From Phorcus lineatus (Eukaryota; Mollusca; Gastropoda; Trochida; Trochidae), in assembly GCA_921293015.1 (NCBI GenBank), contig OV121087.1, positions 34,951,235 to 35,015,234 of the forward strand: a stretch of DNA of 64,000 nt. The letters are read 5' to 3'. How positions within the stretch are numbered: the first letter of the stretch is position 1; the number at the start of each line of letters is the position of its first letter. A program made the position numbers and the translations under genes. Under the pieces are notes generated by a model. It saw only the letters and a program-made list of their open reading frames with translations, had not been told where the DNA came from and did no database searches. Of this stretch, positions 48,101 through 58,391 are shown piece after piece.

Positions 48101-48687
48101 CTTTGAGCATTCCACTCATCTGTTGATTTACATTTAACACTGTTACACTAGTAAACAGAAAATTTTATGAACATATATGTTATTATAACAATCAAGGGCT
48201 ATGAATTTTCTATTTTAATTTCAGTTCTTTGTATTCTGCTTCAAACATCACATGACAAATTATTATTATAATAAAAAATATTGTATCTGTATATATGAAA
48301 TCACATTTGTACTAACAAAAAATATTTTCAACGATAAAGTTTAGATAGATCTGGCTCGATCCACATGTTTGTTTACAGTTTACTTCATTCAAATAAAACG
48401 TAAGAATTCAATAAGCAATTAGACAGTTCATTTGAGGTTAGTGAGTGTGAATTCTAACTCATTTCAAGTGTGACATAAAGAAATAAGGTGATAAGAGTGA
48501 TCTATCACTAGGCCTTAAAGGCCTATTATAAACATGACACATTTCATGATAGTTGTTTTCGGTAGCAAAATGGACACCCTTGGGCGGAGCTTTGTGTCTA
48601 ATGATGTAATTAAATAACTTCCGTGTTTTTAAAACAATTAAATCTGATCGACTGTGACGATTAACGTACCCGGTAAGAAAACTTCAT
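30191..48687 (-). CDS. PWP2: PWP2 (UTP1), small-subunit processome WD40 protein, 19 exons
   Basis: Coding exons in order: 48670-48687, 46768-46880, 46205-46299, 45902-46001, 45461-45604, 44734-44869, 44285-44438, 40304-40373, 39990-40145, 38993-39200, 38398-38546, 37579-37726, 37175-37325, 35369-35549, 33123-33270, 32395-32557, 31428-31646, 30802-31027, 30191-30374. They sum to 2763 nt, 920 aa; human PWP2 has 919. All splice sites are GT-AG and phases match. The N-terminus MKFSYRFSNLLG, read across exons 1 and 2, equals the human one. Diagnostic pieces are KTREFNPFVHYRTFYG, CSGLGQLLVWEWQSE and ASASWDKTIKIWD. Residues ~1-710 form the tandem WD40 propellers, with an acidic loop near residues 240-260; ~760-870 is the Utp12 helical domain; the tail is acidic. 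PWP2 belongs to the UTP-B complex that acts on 18S pre-rRNA in the nucleolus. Confidence 0.97.
31917..32266 (-). pseudogene. Decayed copy of PWP2 exon 16 end and flanking intron
   Basis: 32197-32266 matches 32377-32445, which covers the 3' end of exon 16 with its donor and adjoining intron. 31917-32013 matches intron sequence at 32277-32370. On the minus strand the copy still reads VRVT near the junction, compared with EVRVTSVRF in the exon, but differs by several changes and a 1-nt length shift. It ends in TTTTCTCTCTTAACAG, which by chance resembles a splice acceptor. A TTAA-flanked MITE sits inside it. Confidence 0.8.
32015..32164. mobile_element. 150-bp MITE with ~38-bp TIRs at TTAA
   Basis: The left end TTAAAGTGACACTGCATCC and the complement of the right end, TTAAAGCAAGACTGCATCC, stay similar for about 38 bp, to near GAAATGA. 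TTAA at both edges (32015-32018, 32161-32164) is the likely target duplication, and the undisturbed intron copy at ~32350 shows one TTAA-like site there. TTAA targets suit piggyBac or Kolobok relatives, but the ends lack the usual piggyBac CCC, so the family is open. Confidence 0.8.
33537..33650. repeat. Diverged direct duplication in PWP2 intron 14, copy 1
   Basis: TCAACCACGTTCTTAG, ATGGATAT and GTACAACATTTTCT, then GATTGGTT and GGGGAAA, recur in the same order at 34150-34262. The two copies lie either side of the foldback at 33889-34066. Confidence 0.7.
33780..34066. mobile_element. Foldback repeat with adjoining CRE palindromes
   Basis: 33889-33970 and ~33976-34066 are inverted copies of about 85 bp (TACTAAAC, CCCGT, TTTATGAAAC, GAGCGAAAGCGAG on the right arm's complement) with moderate divergence and almost no loop. 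Beside it, 33780-33835 carries TGACGTCA three times. A similar arrangement occurs near 62444-62740. I infer a dispersed foldback family; its class is unknown. Confidence 0.65.
34150..34262. repeat. Diverged direct duplication in PWP2 intron 14, copy 2
   Basis: Partner of 33537-33650, about 613 bp away. Confidence 0.7.
34449..34548. repeat. Perfect 32-bp inverted repeat (hairpin)
   Basis: The arms 34449-34480 and 34517-34548 are exact reverse complements with a 36-base loop. The arms begin AAGGATTGTTTTACATTTTT. As RNA from either strand this would fold into a long perfect stem. The exact match suggests a recent insertion or gene conversion. Confidence 0.9.
34548..35158. mobile_element. Possible foldback-type element
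   Basis: TATAATTACAAAAT at the left edge and ATTTTGTAATTATA at the right edge are inverted. The interior has a TGACGTCA near 35030 and a small GAATGCA-TGCATTC hairpin. The inverted ends are only about 14 bp, so this is tentative. Confidence 0.35.
36217..36570. mobile_element. 354-bp MITE with TACCGTATT ends (PWP2 intron 13)
   Basis: The left end TACCGTATTCGACTTAATAA and the complement of the right end, TACCGTATTTCGACGTGATAA, continue to AAGCGCCC. TA at both edges could be the target duplication, as in Tc1/mariner-type elements. No transposase frame is present. Confidence 0.8.
38123..38325. mobile_element. 203-bp hAT-like MITE (PWP2 intron 11)
   Basis: The ends read TAGAGCTGTGACAATAT and, on the complement, TAGAGATGTGACGATAC, a form common in hAT elements. 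Flanking 8-mers CTGATATT and CTGATTGA agree at the first five positions only, so the insertion has probably decayed. The interior is rich in ATCGTATCGTGA-like words. Confidence 0.7.
38560..38735. repeat. ~19-27-bp tandem repeat ATTCAACATG-AGAGAATT (PWP2 intron 10)
   Basis: About six imperfect copies directly after exon 11's acceptor side, with differences between copies. Confidence 0.75.
39480..39720. mobile_element. 241-bp mariner-type MITE (PWP2 intron 9)
   Basis: The inverted ends ACGAGGGGAAGTCAATAAGT and, on the complement, ACATGAGGGGAAGTCAATAAG extend to TTCATAGAAGTG, about 28 bp. TA flanks both sides. The CGAGGG start is typical of mariner-family TIRs. It is too short to encode a transposase. 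Confidence 0.85.
40675..43580 (+). mobile_element. Pearl-like repeat interrupted by a DNA transposon (PWP2 intron 7)
   Basis: It starts with ACAAGTGTTTGCCACTAACA and CCCCCGCCG, and ends with GCGGCGGGGAACAATAA, the same boundaries as the copy at 7127-7745. The core has about three ~150-bp units before the insertion at 41108-42775 and about five after it. Units carry TGGTGACCTTGAAAATGA, then AGGTCA, GACTGGCGTCTGAGTCTTCC, CACCAAATATGAACACTC and TAGGTGCTAAGCTT. Both ends can form small hairpins. Confidence 0.85.
41108..42775. mobile_element. 1.67-kb non-autonomous transposon, ~75-bp TIRs, 9-bp duplication
   Basis: The left end CATCTTCCTACACAAAGC and the complement of the right end, CATCTTCCTACGCAAAGC, stay nearly identical for about 75 bp, past CCCTTGCTGCCGA. 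TCACCAAAT occurs directly before (41099-41107) and directly after (42776-42784), and joining the flanks restores the host unit CACCAAATATGAACACTC. A 9-bp target duplication with long TIRs suits MULE (Mutator-like) elements. The interior is AT-rich, with no frame longer than about 70 codons. Confidence 0.88.
46905..47213 (-). mobile_element. tRNA-derived SINE (family 3) with (ATT)n tail (PWP2 intron 1)
   Basis: On the minus strand it begins GTGGTGTAGTGGTTAGCGTG (A-box-like), then GGGTTCGAATCCCA (B box), and ends AAAAGGCGCCATATAAGTAT followed by an (ATT)n run, the classic tail of many invertebrate SINEs. The intact promoter boxes suggest a fairly young copy. Confidence 0.88.
47522..47956. mobile_element. 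Possible 435-bp hAT-like element (PWP2 intron 1)
   Basis: The ends are TAGGGATGTAGC and, on the complement, TAAGGGTGACTA, a weak inverted match. Flanking 8-mers ACTTGTAT and ATGTGTAT agree at six of eight positions. The interior is rich in GCAATAGT and ATCGAT words. Confidence 0.5.
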
Positions 48688-48965
48688 TATATAAGATGTG
48701 TTTTTGATCTATGTGACACACTAACACATGCCCATGTGCTTGGATGGAAGTTCCGTTTGCTACCTAAGTAAAGCCAGCTCTCATTGGTTCATTCGTGAAT
48801 CCACATCCAATGAAAACATCCTTTGCAACGGGCACCTGCTGTACATGTCACATGATCATATGACATATAGATCATTCGCCATCTTGATCAGAGAAGGGAG
48901 TGTGAGCAGTGTCGGAATTTGTCTGTCTTGTTAGTCCGCAATAACGTAATTTATAATCAACGAAA
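48688..48965. promoter_or_regulatory. Divergent PWP2/ATP6V0C promoter
   Basis: The 278 bp between the two start codons contain two opposed CCAAT boxes (ATTGG at 48783-48787 and CCAAT at 48807-48811; NF-Y type), the palindrome CACATGCCCATGTG (48725-48738), an M-box TCACATGA (48848-48855, within GTCACATGAT) and a YY1-type CGCCATCTTG (48877-48886). No TATA box stands out. Paired CCAAT boxes and YY1 sites are frequent in bidirectional housekeeping promoters. TFEB/MITF factors use TCACATGA and CLEAR-type sites to drive V-ATPase genes in vertebrates. Confidence 0.75.
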
Positions 48966-51900
48966 ATGGCCACAGAATTCTCAGCAGACGCCCCACCATA
49001 TGCTTCGTTCTTTGGAGTAATGGGAGTTACATCCGCTATGGCGTTTTGTGGTAAGACTGTGAATTTTGTCTTCCGAAGTTATCGATCATCATTGAATATG
49101 TAATGTGAATGACTCGGTTCTCGAGAAAAGATGCCGGTTTGCTAACATAAGGTCGTTTCTTGTATCTTAATTCTAACCCTAAGGTATTTGAATGTTATAT
49201 CACATTGTTTATCGGTTTAAAAGGTAACATTATCCATGTGAAAATGCCTCAAATATTCAACCTTTACGAAATCCAAAATGGTTATAATTTGTAACGTTGA
49301 CTTTGAAATAAATTAACTATCTTTACCTCCATTACTCGATATTATTGTCCATTAAGAATGAATTAGGCTAACAGTTCATCTGTGACGCTATTATCAGCAG
49401 ATTAATCTTGAAGTGAGGACGATAGATGATACAGAAGTGGTCAGATGAACTGACATATTTACCGTCTGTCACGTTATGGGCTTGTCATGTGACCAGCCAA
49501 ATGATCCACTTTTACTGCTACCTTTCCCTAGGCAATGAGGAACCTGAAACCATTTTTAATGATAATACTTAAAACTAGCGTTATACAAACATTTAAGCTT
49601 TACAAAGGATTGATTTTATATCTTTAAAAATGTATCATGTGATGTTCGAAATTGAAAAGCGCCTAGGTTTTAGTAAAGCAATGTTTATTACTAACATAGT
49701 TTAAATGTTTCCATTATATCTTGCTCTCTTTTTATGTAGTACATCTTTTGAATTATTTAAAAGGAAATTTTATTTGTGAATTCTACTTTTAGTTTAGTAT
49801 GTATATATGTATGGTCTAGTGAAAGCAACACATACATGTATGTTTTTACGTTCTGCCGAAATTGAAAGTTCTATATAAATTTCTAAAGCAAACAGTTATA
49901 CTGTTATAGGAAATATATAGAAAACAGTTACAAATTCACAATGAAAGTTTATCATAATCATAAGCTTTGATATTTCCCAAGGCACCAATGTCATCAACCT
50001 GGTGAAGAAAGGTTATCAACAAAGTAAACACAAATTTTTATGTGAATAGACTTGATGTGAACTTATTTGGATATTTCTTCACTTGTGGCCAGATAAGACA
50101 CGAGTGACAATTAGGACGTCATATTCGTTGTGCTAAGCAACGGGTTCTATCAGTCATGATATTTGATGTAAACTCTGGAGTATCTTCTATACAAAGTTAG
50201 AATCAAGGTAACCTTCAACATAAAGGACACATCCCAATGATGAATTACATTCTCTCTGGGTCATCACTTGACAAATTATTGTACAGATGCAACTTGACAA
50301 AATACATTTATAATTAGATAACATATGTTGTTGCAACAGCAGTAGGATTCTGCTGTATATAAAAAGAATGAATTATTTTCTAGAAAAAAATTATGTAAAG
50401 TCTTTACTTTTGGTACCAATTTCAATTAAGTATGATTATTTCAAATTATTTTGATTTATTGTTGGAACTTTTAATAGAATAAGAAATGTAGTTTAATCAA
50501 AGACTTATATAACTCTTTAGTATAATTATATTTTTTAAACTTCCTTCTGATTTGAAACAATTAATGTCCCCATTAAGTGATTAGGTCACAAGGACATTTT
50601 TTCATACATACACATTGTGGAACACCATGTTACTTGTAGTGGAGAGGAAGATTAATTAATGGTTCCTAGAATTGCTGAATTCTGAAACCTACTGTGTAAG
50701 TAACAATACTTCAGGATATCCTGTATAGCTGAGCTAGGATGTTACAAGGTCAAAGGTCAAATCAGAATTGTTTACCTGTCTATACAAATCTGCAGTTAGA
50801 TCCGTGATGAATAAGGTCATAAGGTTTGTTCACCTGTAAAATGAATAGCTTATTGATAGATAATGTTATGTCATGCTTGATATTTGTTTTATCTTTTTCA
50901 ATATCTTCCAACGTTGATTTAGTCTTAACTGACAATCATGGGAAAATAAAAATATCAATGACATTGTCACCTTTCAAGTTGATGTTTAACTTACTGCAAC
51001 AATGTTCATTTATCGGCCCCCCTCTCGGATCTTATTTATTATTTTGCTGGTATCTGTTGCTTTGAATTACTTAGAAAATTTTGATTGACAAGTTTTTTCT
51101 TTTGTTGGTTTTTAAGATGTAGAGAAACTTTCTGGCTTTTGAAATGAAACTTTTATGAAAGATCAATTACAGCAAATGCAAGTTATTGTTTCATAATTTA
51201 ACGACTAACGGGGTAACATCTAACTGAAGCTGTTCTGTTTTCCTTTGAATTTCTGTTACTACATTGTGTGGACAGTAGATGCACTCTTTCACATTTGAAC
51301 TTATTGTACATACTGTTGAGTCATTGCTTGTTGTGGTCTTCATGCCCTATTTGTTTTACACAATGAAACTTATGCGATAGCTTACATAAATTTGTCTATC
51401 ATGAAAAAAAAGGAACACTCAGATAATCAAAGTGAAACATGAAGTATTAGGAAAAAATTCTAAAATGATTAATAAGTTTTACAGAAATGTGCAATTACAC
51501 ATTGATATGACCAACTGAATTGTGATTCAACCCTTTGGATGGAAGTTTTTTTTATGTACATGCATTTCTTATGAATGACTTTTCCCCATTAATTATATGT
51601 TATTACTTATTAGTAACCAGTGTCATTTATATCTTGGCAAAGAATGTATGAGAATAAGACAAGAGTAATGATAGCCAATTTTATTGCCTGAAAAAAGAAA
51701 CTCCATTCAGTGAGAGGTATCACAATTACAGGAACAGTGAACTTTTTCCTAGGATGCAATATTTCTTGTTTCACTGTACCCTCTTTTGAATAATTATGAC
51801 CAATAACCAACGCAACTCTTAAGATAAAATTCTATTTTCCAGCTCTTGGTGCTGCCTATGGAACAGCCAAATCAGGAACGGGTATTTCAGCCATGGCTGT

Positions 51901-52661
51901 GATGAGACCAGAACTGATCATGAAGTCCGTCATCCCCGTGGTTATGGCTGGTATCATTGCTATCTACGGTTTAGTGGTGGCTGTAGTTATAACACAGAGT
52001 ATGGACTCTAAAGGATACACACTCTACAAGTAAGTATAGCTCACATTGAAGTTAACGTTATAAGAAATAAATTTTTCAAATATGTTTAAATAAAGGGGAT
52101 TAATTGTTTTAAACGTTATCTCACTGAAAATCTGTCATCAGTAGTGGTTTGTGCATGTATTTTAGATATTTGCAGTCTCATGTCACTGGGAGTGTACTCT
52201 TGAAACTAGATCTCTACACATGAAACGTTTCAATGATTATGCACATTACAATGCATGACTAAAGTTCACTCAAGTAAGTTGACTCCACAACTTTGCAAGT
52301 TTTACAAGGAGTTTTTTTTCTTGAGGTTTTCCAATAATTTCCCCAAACAAATTGAACAATTGCAGTCAAACAACTTTCATTCATGACATAGTGTTTAGCA
52401 ATATGTCTGCATTATTCATGACGCACATTCATGATGTTTTCTCTTTATTGCAGGAGTTTCCTCCATCTCGGTGCAGGTTTGAGTGTAGGTCTCAGTGGAT
52501 TAGCTGCTGGTTTTGCAATCGGCATAGTCGGAGACGCGGGTGTGCGAGGAACAGCGCAACAGCCCCGTTTATTTGTAGGCATGATTCTCATCCTCATCTT
52601 CGCTGAGGTTTTGGGTCTGTACGGGCTTATCGTCGCTCTTATCCTCTCCGTCAAGTCCTAA
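48966..52661 (+). CDS. ATP6V0C: V-ATPase 16-kDa proteolipid subunit c
   Basis: Exons 48966-49050, 51843-52029 and 52454-52661, with GT-AG junctions in frame, give 159 aa; the human protein has 155. It starts [20 protein letters not shown] and has four hydrophobic helices: [14 protein letters not shown] with [13 protein letters not shown], then [21 protein letters not shown], then [20 protein letters not shown] with [15 protein letters not shown], and [17 protein letters not shown]. The last contains the proton-carrying Glu (in FAEVLGLYG). It forms the rotating c-ring of the V0 sector and moves protons into lysosomes, endosomes and secretory vesicles. The start is fixed by the conserved N-terminus. 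Intron 1 is 2.8 kb with no clear element. Confidence 0.98.
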
Positions 52662-54220
52662 ATCATCCACGTTGGAGTCAGTAACAGCAGCGACGCTGAT
52701 CAGCAGAGCGAAGAGGACCGACTCAATCCAATGGATATTTAAGTCTCTTCTCTTGGCGCTGCTGGCAGGGATATCATCTTCGTATGGTTCAGTTTGTTCC
52801 ACTGAGGCATACAAAGTTGTTGCAAATTGGGGGAAAATGAACAAAATCATGAAGTAGATTGTTCCATAATACAGCATGGTGCCGCGGGAAGAGTTCAACC
52901 TGTTTGTGTACATATATATATTAAGTGGTAAGACCGCTATACCATGTGCTGTCGGTCGGTTGGTCGGTTGGTCCAAATTCAGTCTGCGTGATGTGGCTGT
53001 GTTAGTGTAAATGGTGAACTTTTAGTGTGCGTAATTCTTGATCTTTGTTGGCAGATTACTTCTTCCAACATTGGCTAACATTTTCATGGAGTACAATATT
53101 TTGGATATTTAGTTGATGCGACTTTCTATTTCTCAAGTAGGCCCATTTATTCAGAGGTGTTTAATATGGCAAACTCGGCACTTTCTCCGATTTAAAATTA
53201 ACGTGTACAGAGATTTTTAGGCCTTGTAAATGACAGTGCCAAGTTTTCCATGTACGATTATTTACGAAATTACTATTACACCATCGGCCCTAGATTCATT
53301 ATCTGTACATTTTGCTTGTTTTACTAACTGTGATCCTTGTTTGATTCATCTGCTTGTTCTGTTCATCTGCTTTGGCTTTGTATCATTAGCTGTCTACCAT
53401 TCGCATCAACGGAAACGTTTTCAGACACCTTGAACCTGTATAACATCAGCTATGGAACATATTCACTACAGAAATTGCTATTCAGAGAACTTTCCTCCAT
53501 ATTGCCAAATTACTTCTATTGCTCGTAATGAGCAACTTTGCACATCTACAATGTGTATAGAATGAGTGTTATCGTGAGTAATTATTTTAGATTTTAATTC
53601 ATGGGAAATTCAACTAGATGTACATGTTCATTGAAAGTATTTCACTAACTCCTATCCTATATATCTCTATCGATCTTCACGCTGTCTATATGCTACATTC
53701 CAGTTGTTGTAAGTGCTAGAAACCATAGCAACGGTTCCTGTAGCTCTCCCTTGCATGCTTCCCACTCTTCCTGAAAATGTGTAGATAAACTTGTAAATTA
53801 GAAGCCAGGAGATATGGTGGTAGTGATCTTGTATGAAACAGGAACATCAAGCTCCTAGAAGCACAGCGGCAGTATGGCACAGCAGAGAATTGATATTGTG
53901 ATTTCATTGGCTGCTCAAGGTAGAATTTTAACCAATCAAACTGGATTGTTGCTGTTCTGTGCAGAGAGATATCTGATCTTTGTAGATTCCATTCAGTCTG
54001 TGAAAACACATGTAAGTTGTTTCATTGTCATATGATGTATGAATAAAGCATATAACTGTCACCGGCTTTTTCTATCTTTATTTACGAAGAGTGATCAATA
54101 TTGAAGGATGAAACCACAGATTGTGCTGAATCAATTGTGATAACTAAATGTCATTTATTGCTGTATGTCGTAAAATTTGATGGTCTTGTGACCAGGAATA
54201 AAATCATAATCTTGGAAAAT
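52662..54220 (+). other. ATP6V0C: ATP6V0C 3' UTR with two poly(A) signals
   Basis: About 1.4-1.55 kb with no other gene. AATAAA at 54042-54047 and 54197-54202 mark likely ends. Open frames on the opposite strand over exon 3 are shadows. Confidence 0.65.
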
Positions 54221-55235
54221 ATTTCCATGTTTGATATGTCTTTAATGAATCAATTTGTCTGAGTGAAGTGATCCAAATTGACAAAAAAAAAACCACCAGA
54301 TTTGATTCAACAATTGTAGTCTTGTTCATACAGCTATATACTTCAATCTTTGACTTCTTATTATAGAAATGGTTTCAATCAGCAGATCATGTTAATTTTA
54401 TCAGCTAGCATAGCTTGTCCTGTAAAGCAGAAATTTCTATAGATTAGTAGGATGGATTTAGCTCTTGATTAAGCAAGCATTACCTTGCTTGAAAATAACT
54501 TCTTTTCTATCAACTTTATATAAGTATGTAAGTGTAGGAAATTGTGCCATCCAATTCTAATCTTAAAATTATCAACAAAACTGATAAATCAATCAACTGG
54601 TAAACAGCTGTCAATTGACTTAACTCAAATACCTAGCAGACCGTGTCAAAACGTTTCGATTGGATATTTAAGAGGTATTTATGACCCAAAATCCTATCCA
54701 TAAAATATTCAAGCCATATCCTGGGGCATACTCCTTGCCTTATGGAAGGAATAGTATCAGTGGGTTGTTGAGATTTTGTTGGTTTATACTCTTGATTTCC
54801 AAACATTTATCCTCCAGCTATAGGAAGCTTCATAGAGAACAATAACCATGGTTAACTGTTGAGTAACTAGCCTGTAAAAGTCCTATAACTTACACAAGGA
54901 AGATGGTATTACTTGGTCCATACTATAAAGTTTGCCCTAAGGGGTTATAAGGTGAATGGTGATTAAGAGTTTCATGATTAATAGTGTCAATAAAAATCTT
55001 AAGAACTTGGCGGATTGAAGATCGAATATTTGTAAAGATTCACATAATTATGTACTAACTTCAAATATTCATGCCTGCTTAAGGCAAGATTACCTCTTGA
55101 GGATGAAGTAAATAATGAAACAAGATCCAGAACCTTATACACTAAAGCTGCTTAATCCAGTAGTAAAGAACAATTTTGAATTGAAAGTTTTCTAAAATAA
55201 ACACTCTTCATCAAGAATTATCTGGAATAGATAAC
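54221..55235. other. AT-rich intergenic sequence
   Basis: Nothing is recognised. Confidence 0.35.
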
Positions 55236-55880
55236 TGGTTATAGGGGGCTGGTTAGCGTGTTCAACTTCGGATCAAGAGGTCTGTGGTTTGAATCCCACC
55301 AGGGGCTTGGCAAATTTGTCTGCTGTAGAGAGCTGTTCTACACGCTGTATGGTTTTGGTGCAATGTTACATTCAATTTCAGCGCAGTACCACTTATGGTT
55401 CACTAGTTCAAGCCGATGCTCACGGGTTTCACCGCAGTGCATACCAACATTGGTGTTGTTGGCTCTTCCCCTGCAATAATAGTAGCTGTCATGATATAAG
55501 TGAAATACTCTTTAAAGCGGTGGGGCGGGATAGCGCAGTGGTTAGTGCGTTCGGCTTCGGATCAGGAGGTCTGTGGTTCGAATCCCGCCAGGGGCTCGGC
55601 AACTTTGTCTGCAGTAGAGAACTGTTCTACACGCAGTCAGGTTTGGGTGCAATACTACACTGAAATTCAGCGCAGTACCACCCATGGTTCGCTAGTTCCA
55701 GCCGATGCTCGCAGGTTTCACTGCAATGCATAGCCACAATGGTGTTGCCGGCTTTCTCCCTGCAATAATACTAGCAGCCGCGATATAAGTGAAATAATCT
55801 TGAAAGCGGCGTTAAACACCAACTCACCTCACTTTAAAGCGGTGATAAACCCCAATTCACCTCACCTCACCTCAATGGTT
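55236..55880 (+). mobile_element. SINE family 1, older copy split by a younger copy
   Basis: The older copy runs 55236-55522 (tRNA-like head partly decayed) and resumes at 55845 (ATAAACCCCAATTCACCTC) to about 55880. The younger copy lies between. Joined, the flanks give the normal SINE 3' end. Confidence 0.85.
55523..55832 (+). mobile_element. SINE family 1, full-length reference copy (310 bp)
   Basis: The head GGGCGGGATAGCGCAGTGG and B box GGTTCGAATCC are intact, followed by a body with ACTTTGTCTGCAGTAGAGAA, CCACCCATGGTTCGC, AGCCACAATGGTGTTG and an end GCGGCGTTAAACACCAACTC. A perfect 12-bp target duplication, TTTAAAGCGGTG, flanks it (55511-55522, 55833-55844). Intact Pol III boxes suggest recent activity. 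The frame reading GGIAQWLVRSASDQEV is a by-product of the tRNA-like head. Confidence 0.95.
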
Positions 55881-56180
55881 ATAAAAGGACTCCAGCATGC
55901 ATTTTGAGGAAAATGCTTTGGATATGTTAATGAAATGTGACATTACATTGTTCACTGTGACATTCTAAATCATTCACCTAGGATTTAAATCGCCCAGTGA
56001 ATGGCAGAAATACTGCTCAAGATGTGCTAAACAAAAGCTCACTCATCGTCAATGTGTCAGTCTTTTAGGGTGATAGTATAAAAACTGCAGCATTAAAGAT
56101 TTCAAGAGTTAAGTGATTACTCTAAATAGTGAGATAAAATCCGTAACAACACAACACAAATGTTCATGATAAGCTCAATG

Positions 56181-56369
56181 TCATGAAACCAAATAAATTT
56201 TCTCATGTTGATAACTGATATTTGTGTCAAAAGTCCAGTCATTTGTCATGAAACAAAAGAAATTTTCTCATGTTGATAATTGATATTTGTGTCAAAGTCC
56301 AGTCATTTGTCATGAAACAAAAGAAATTTTCTCATGTTGATAATTGATATTTGTGTCAAAGTCCAGTAG
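56181..56369. repeat. ~67-bp tandem repeat, nearly three copies
   Basis: CATGAAACAAAAGAAATTTT, then CTCATGTTGATAATTGATATT and TGTGTCAAAGTCCAGTCATT, repeated; the last two copies are almost identical. Confidence 0.93.
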
Positions 56370-56705
56370 TTACAGAATTCCAGCACATACAATTGTATAC
56401 AAATGCTAGTGATGGGCAATGTTCATCTCGGAAAAGATACACTCATTTAGTTATTCTGATCATTTTAACAGCTGTGGATATGTTGAAATACATGAAGCAA
56501 ACATCTGTCACATTGGTTAGCCAGGCTTCAGAAATGCACTGAACAAACAACGCAGCTATTGCAACTATTTTGATGATTTTATGTTAAACAAATATTTTCC
56601 AAGAATACATCATTACGGTTGTCAATGTAATGTGGAATAAAAACTTACTATGTTATGTTTTTTTACTGACAAGAAGCAAACATACGATATCAATATAAAC
56701 TACAG

Positions 56706-56934
56706 GTGAGGTGAGGTGAGTTGTAGTTTAACGCCGCTTTTAAGATTATTTCACTTATATCGCGGCTGCTAGTATTATTGCAGGGAGAAAGCCCGCAACA
56801 CTATAGTGGCTATGCATTGCGGTGAAACCTGCGAGCATCGGCTGGAACTAGCAAACCATGGGTGGTACTGCGCTGAATTTCAGTGTAGCATTGCACCCAA
56901 ACCTGACTGCGTGTAGAACAGTTCTATAAACTAC
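56706..56934 (-). mobile_element. SINE family 1, 5'-truncated copy
   Basis: It lacks the tRNA-like head and ends inside the body at GTAGAACAGTTC. A perfect 12-bp target duplication, TATAAACTACAG, lies at 56694-56705 and 56935-56946. Confidence 0.93.
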
Positions 56935-56946
56935 AGTGGCGTATCC

Positions 56947-57939
56947 AGAAATTTTGAAGGTAGAACGTACTGAGTGATGTCACCTTTTGAAAAGGGGCAG
57001 GTGATCAGGTGAAAATACCCTCCCCCATCCGCCTGGATCCCTCACTTCAATATTACTTCAAACATTGTTGTAGGCTGGCGATATTGAGAGGCCTGATGAG
57101 CTAATGGTACAACAGCTCATAGCTACTACAAACCCCTGATTGTTTTGTCACTGTTTGCCTCTTATGCTCTGAATAACCAGCCGAAAAAGAAATGTAAATG
57201 GGGAAATAAAGCTTATCAAATGCATGGGATTTATGAGAATCTGTGTGATGAATAAAGCAAGGAGTAAGATACTATGGGCCAATGAGCCTTACATACTGAA
57301 TAAACAAGTCTGTGTCTGATGCAGGTAAGTGGAAAACAGTGTCAAGTCAATAACAGTATTCTATTATCCTTGGCAACTAAAGCTACCTTCATGGAGACGG
57401 CAAGGCATCCAACACCCATAGATCTGCCTCTATAACTAAAAGCTTTATGAACTTTTAAAGAACCATTAGCTTGAAATCTTTTGATGAAGTCCCTTTACTA
57501 AAAAGGATATAAATTGCAATAAGGCCCACAGATGGTATGCTCTCAAAATAAATATTTTACCTCTTCTTTTGAACTAAAAGCCCTCAAAAGTTGGTCGATT
57601 GAATGAAAAGGGACAATCAACCAAACTTTACAAATAGGAAGATGGGCTGTGTAGCTAGAGGTCAATATTAAAATTATAAGGTAGTTTGGAACTCTCTTAG
57701 TACAATTAACGGAGGTTACAATTACAGACACAGCTTGTAAAGGGGGTAGGCGGAAAGGAGTTGTGTGATCGAGGTTGCATATTTCAGGCTGCTATTAGTG
57801 CTGTTTCAGGCTTCTGTCCTTTTTGTGAGAGGATTTTTCTTAAAGTTGAATTGTTAAATCCAAACCTATTTGATACTTCTTCCTCATCTTCTCCTTTTCT
57901 TTCAGTAGCACAAGTATCTATTACTGGCCAATTTAAACC
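56947..57939. other. Intergenic sequence
   Basis: No gene or repeat is recognised. Confidence 0.3.
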
Positions 57940-58155
57940 TTCCTGTCAGCATGTCAAAATTTGTGGTTTGAGTTCAATGACCATGGTGAATAGGTGCCAT
58001 TCTCATGTAATTCCACATTTGATTATCGAAATACGTCTCAGCAGCCTGGAGGACAAGCACAGGAAATTTGTGGGAATGCAGCAAGGCCTATCTTAGAAAG
58101 TCATTGGGGCTGGTTCAAGTATGGGCCATGCATGGGAAGGTGCTTCCTCCTTAGA
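57940..58155. repeat. Dispersed repeat, copy B (partner at 9330-9545)
   Basis: AGCAGCCTGGAGGACAAGCAC, AATGCAGCAAGGCCTATCTTAG, AAGTCATTGGGGCTGG and CAAGTATG follow the same order as copy A. The 111-residue frame overlapping it (57761-58096) is probably not a gene. Confidence 0.7.
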
Positions 58156-58391
58156 AATCAAAGGTCTAACTAACAATTGTGTGAACATGACTTTTTGTAA
58201 CTTGATGCCTGTCCTAACTATGACAGGGATAACACAGGCTTTGTCTTATTTTTTGACACGTAATCTTCAACCTTAGTGATAACAAACAGTGGCTAATGAG
58301 CTGCAGAGTCTATGGCTCTATTTTTCTCAAGAACTGTTGATTACAGTTGCTACACAATTAAAAATCTATTTTCATATATTTCTTCCAAGAA

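Noticed and set aside
52569-52976. 135-residue minus-strand frame over the end of ATP6V0C
   Set aside because: It is a shadow of ATP6V0C exon 3 and its 3' UTR.
55523-55597. tRNA gene candidate
   Set aside because: The A and B boxes belong to a 310-bp SINE with a target-site duplication, and the same unit occurs elsewhere in the window.
55500-55733. Open frames reading GGIAQWLVRSASDQEV (also at 6248-6457 and 58571-58810)
   Set aside because: They are translations of the SINE tRNA-like head and body, not genes; similar 'hypothetical proteins' are a common annotation error.
57761-58096. 111-residue plus-strand frame
   Set aside because: It overlaps a dispersed repeat and shows no recognisable domain.
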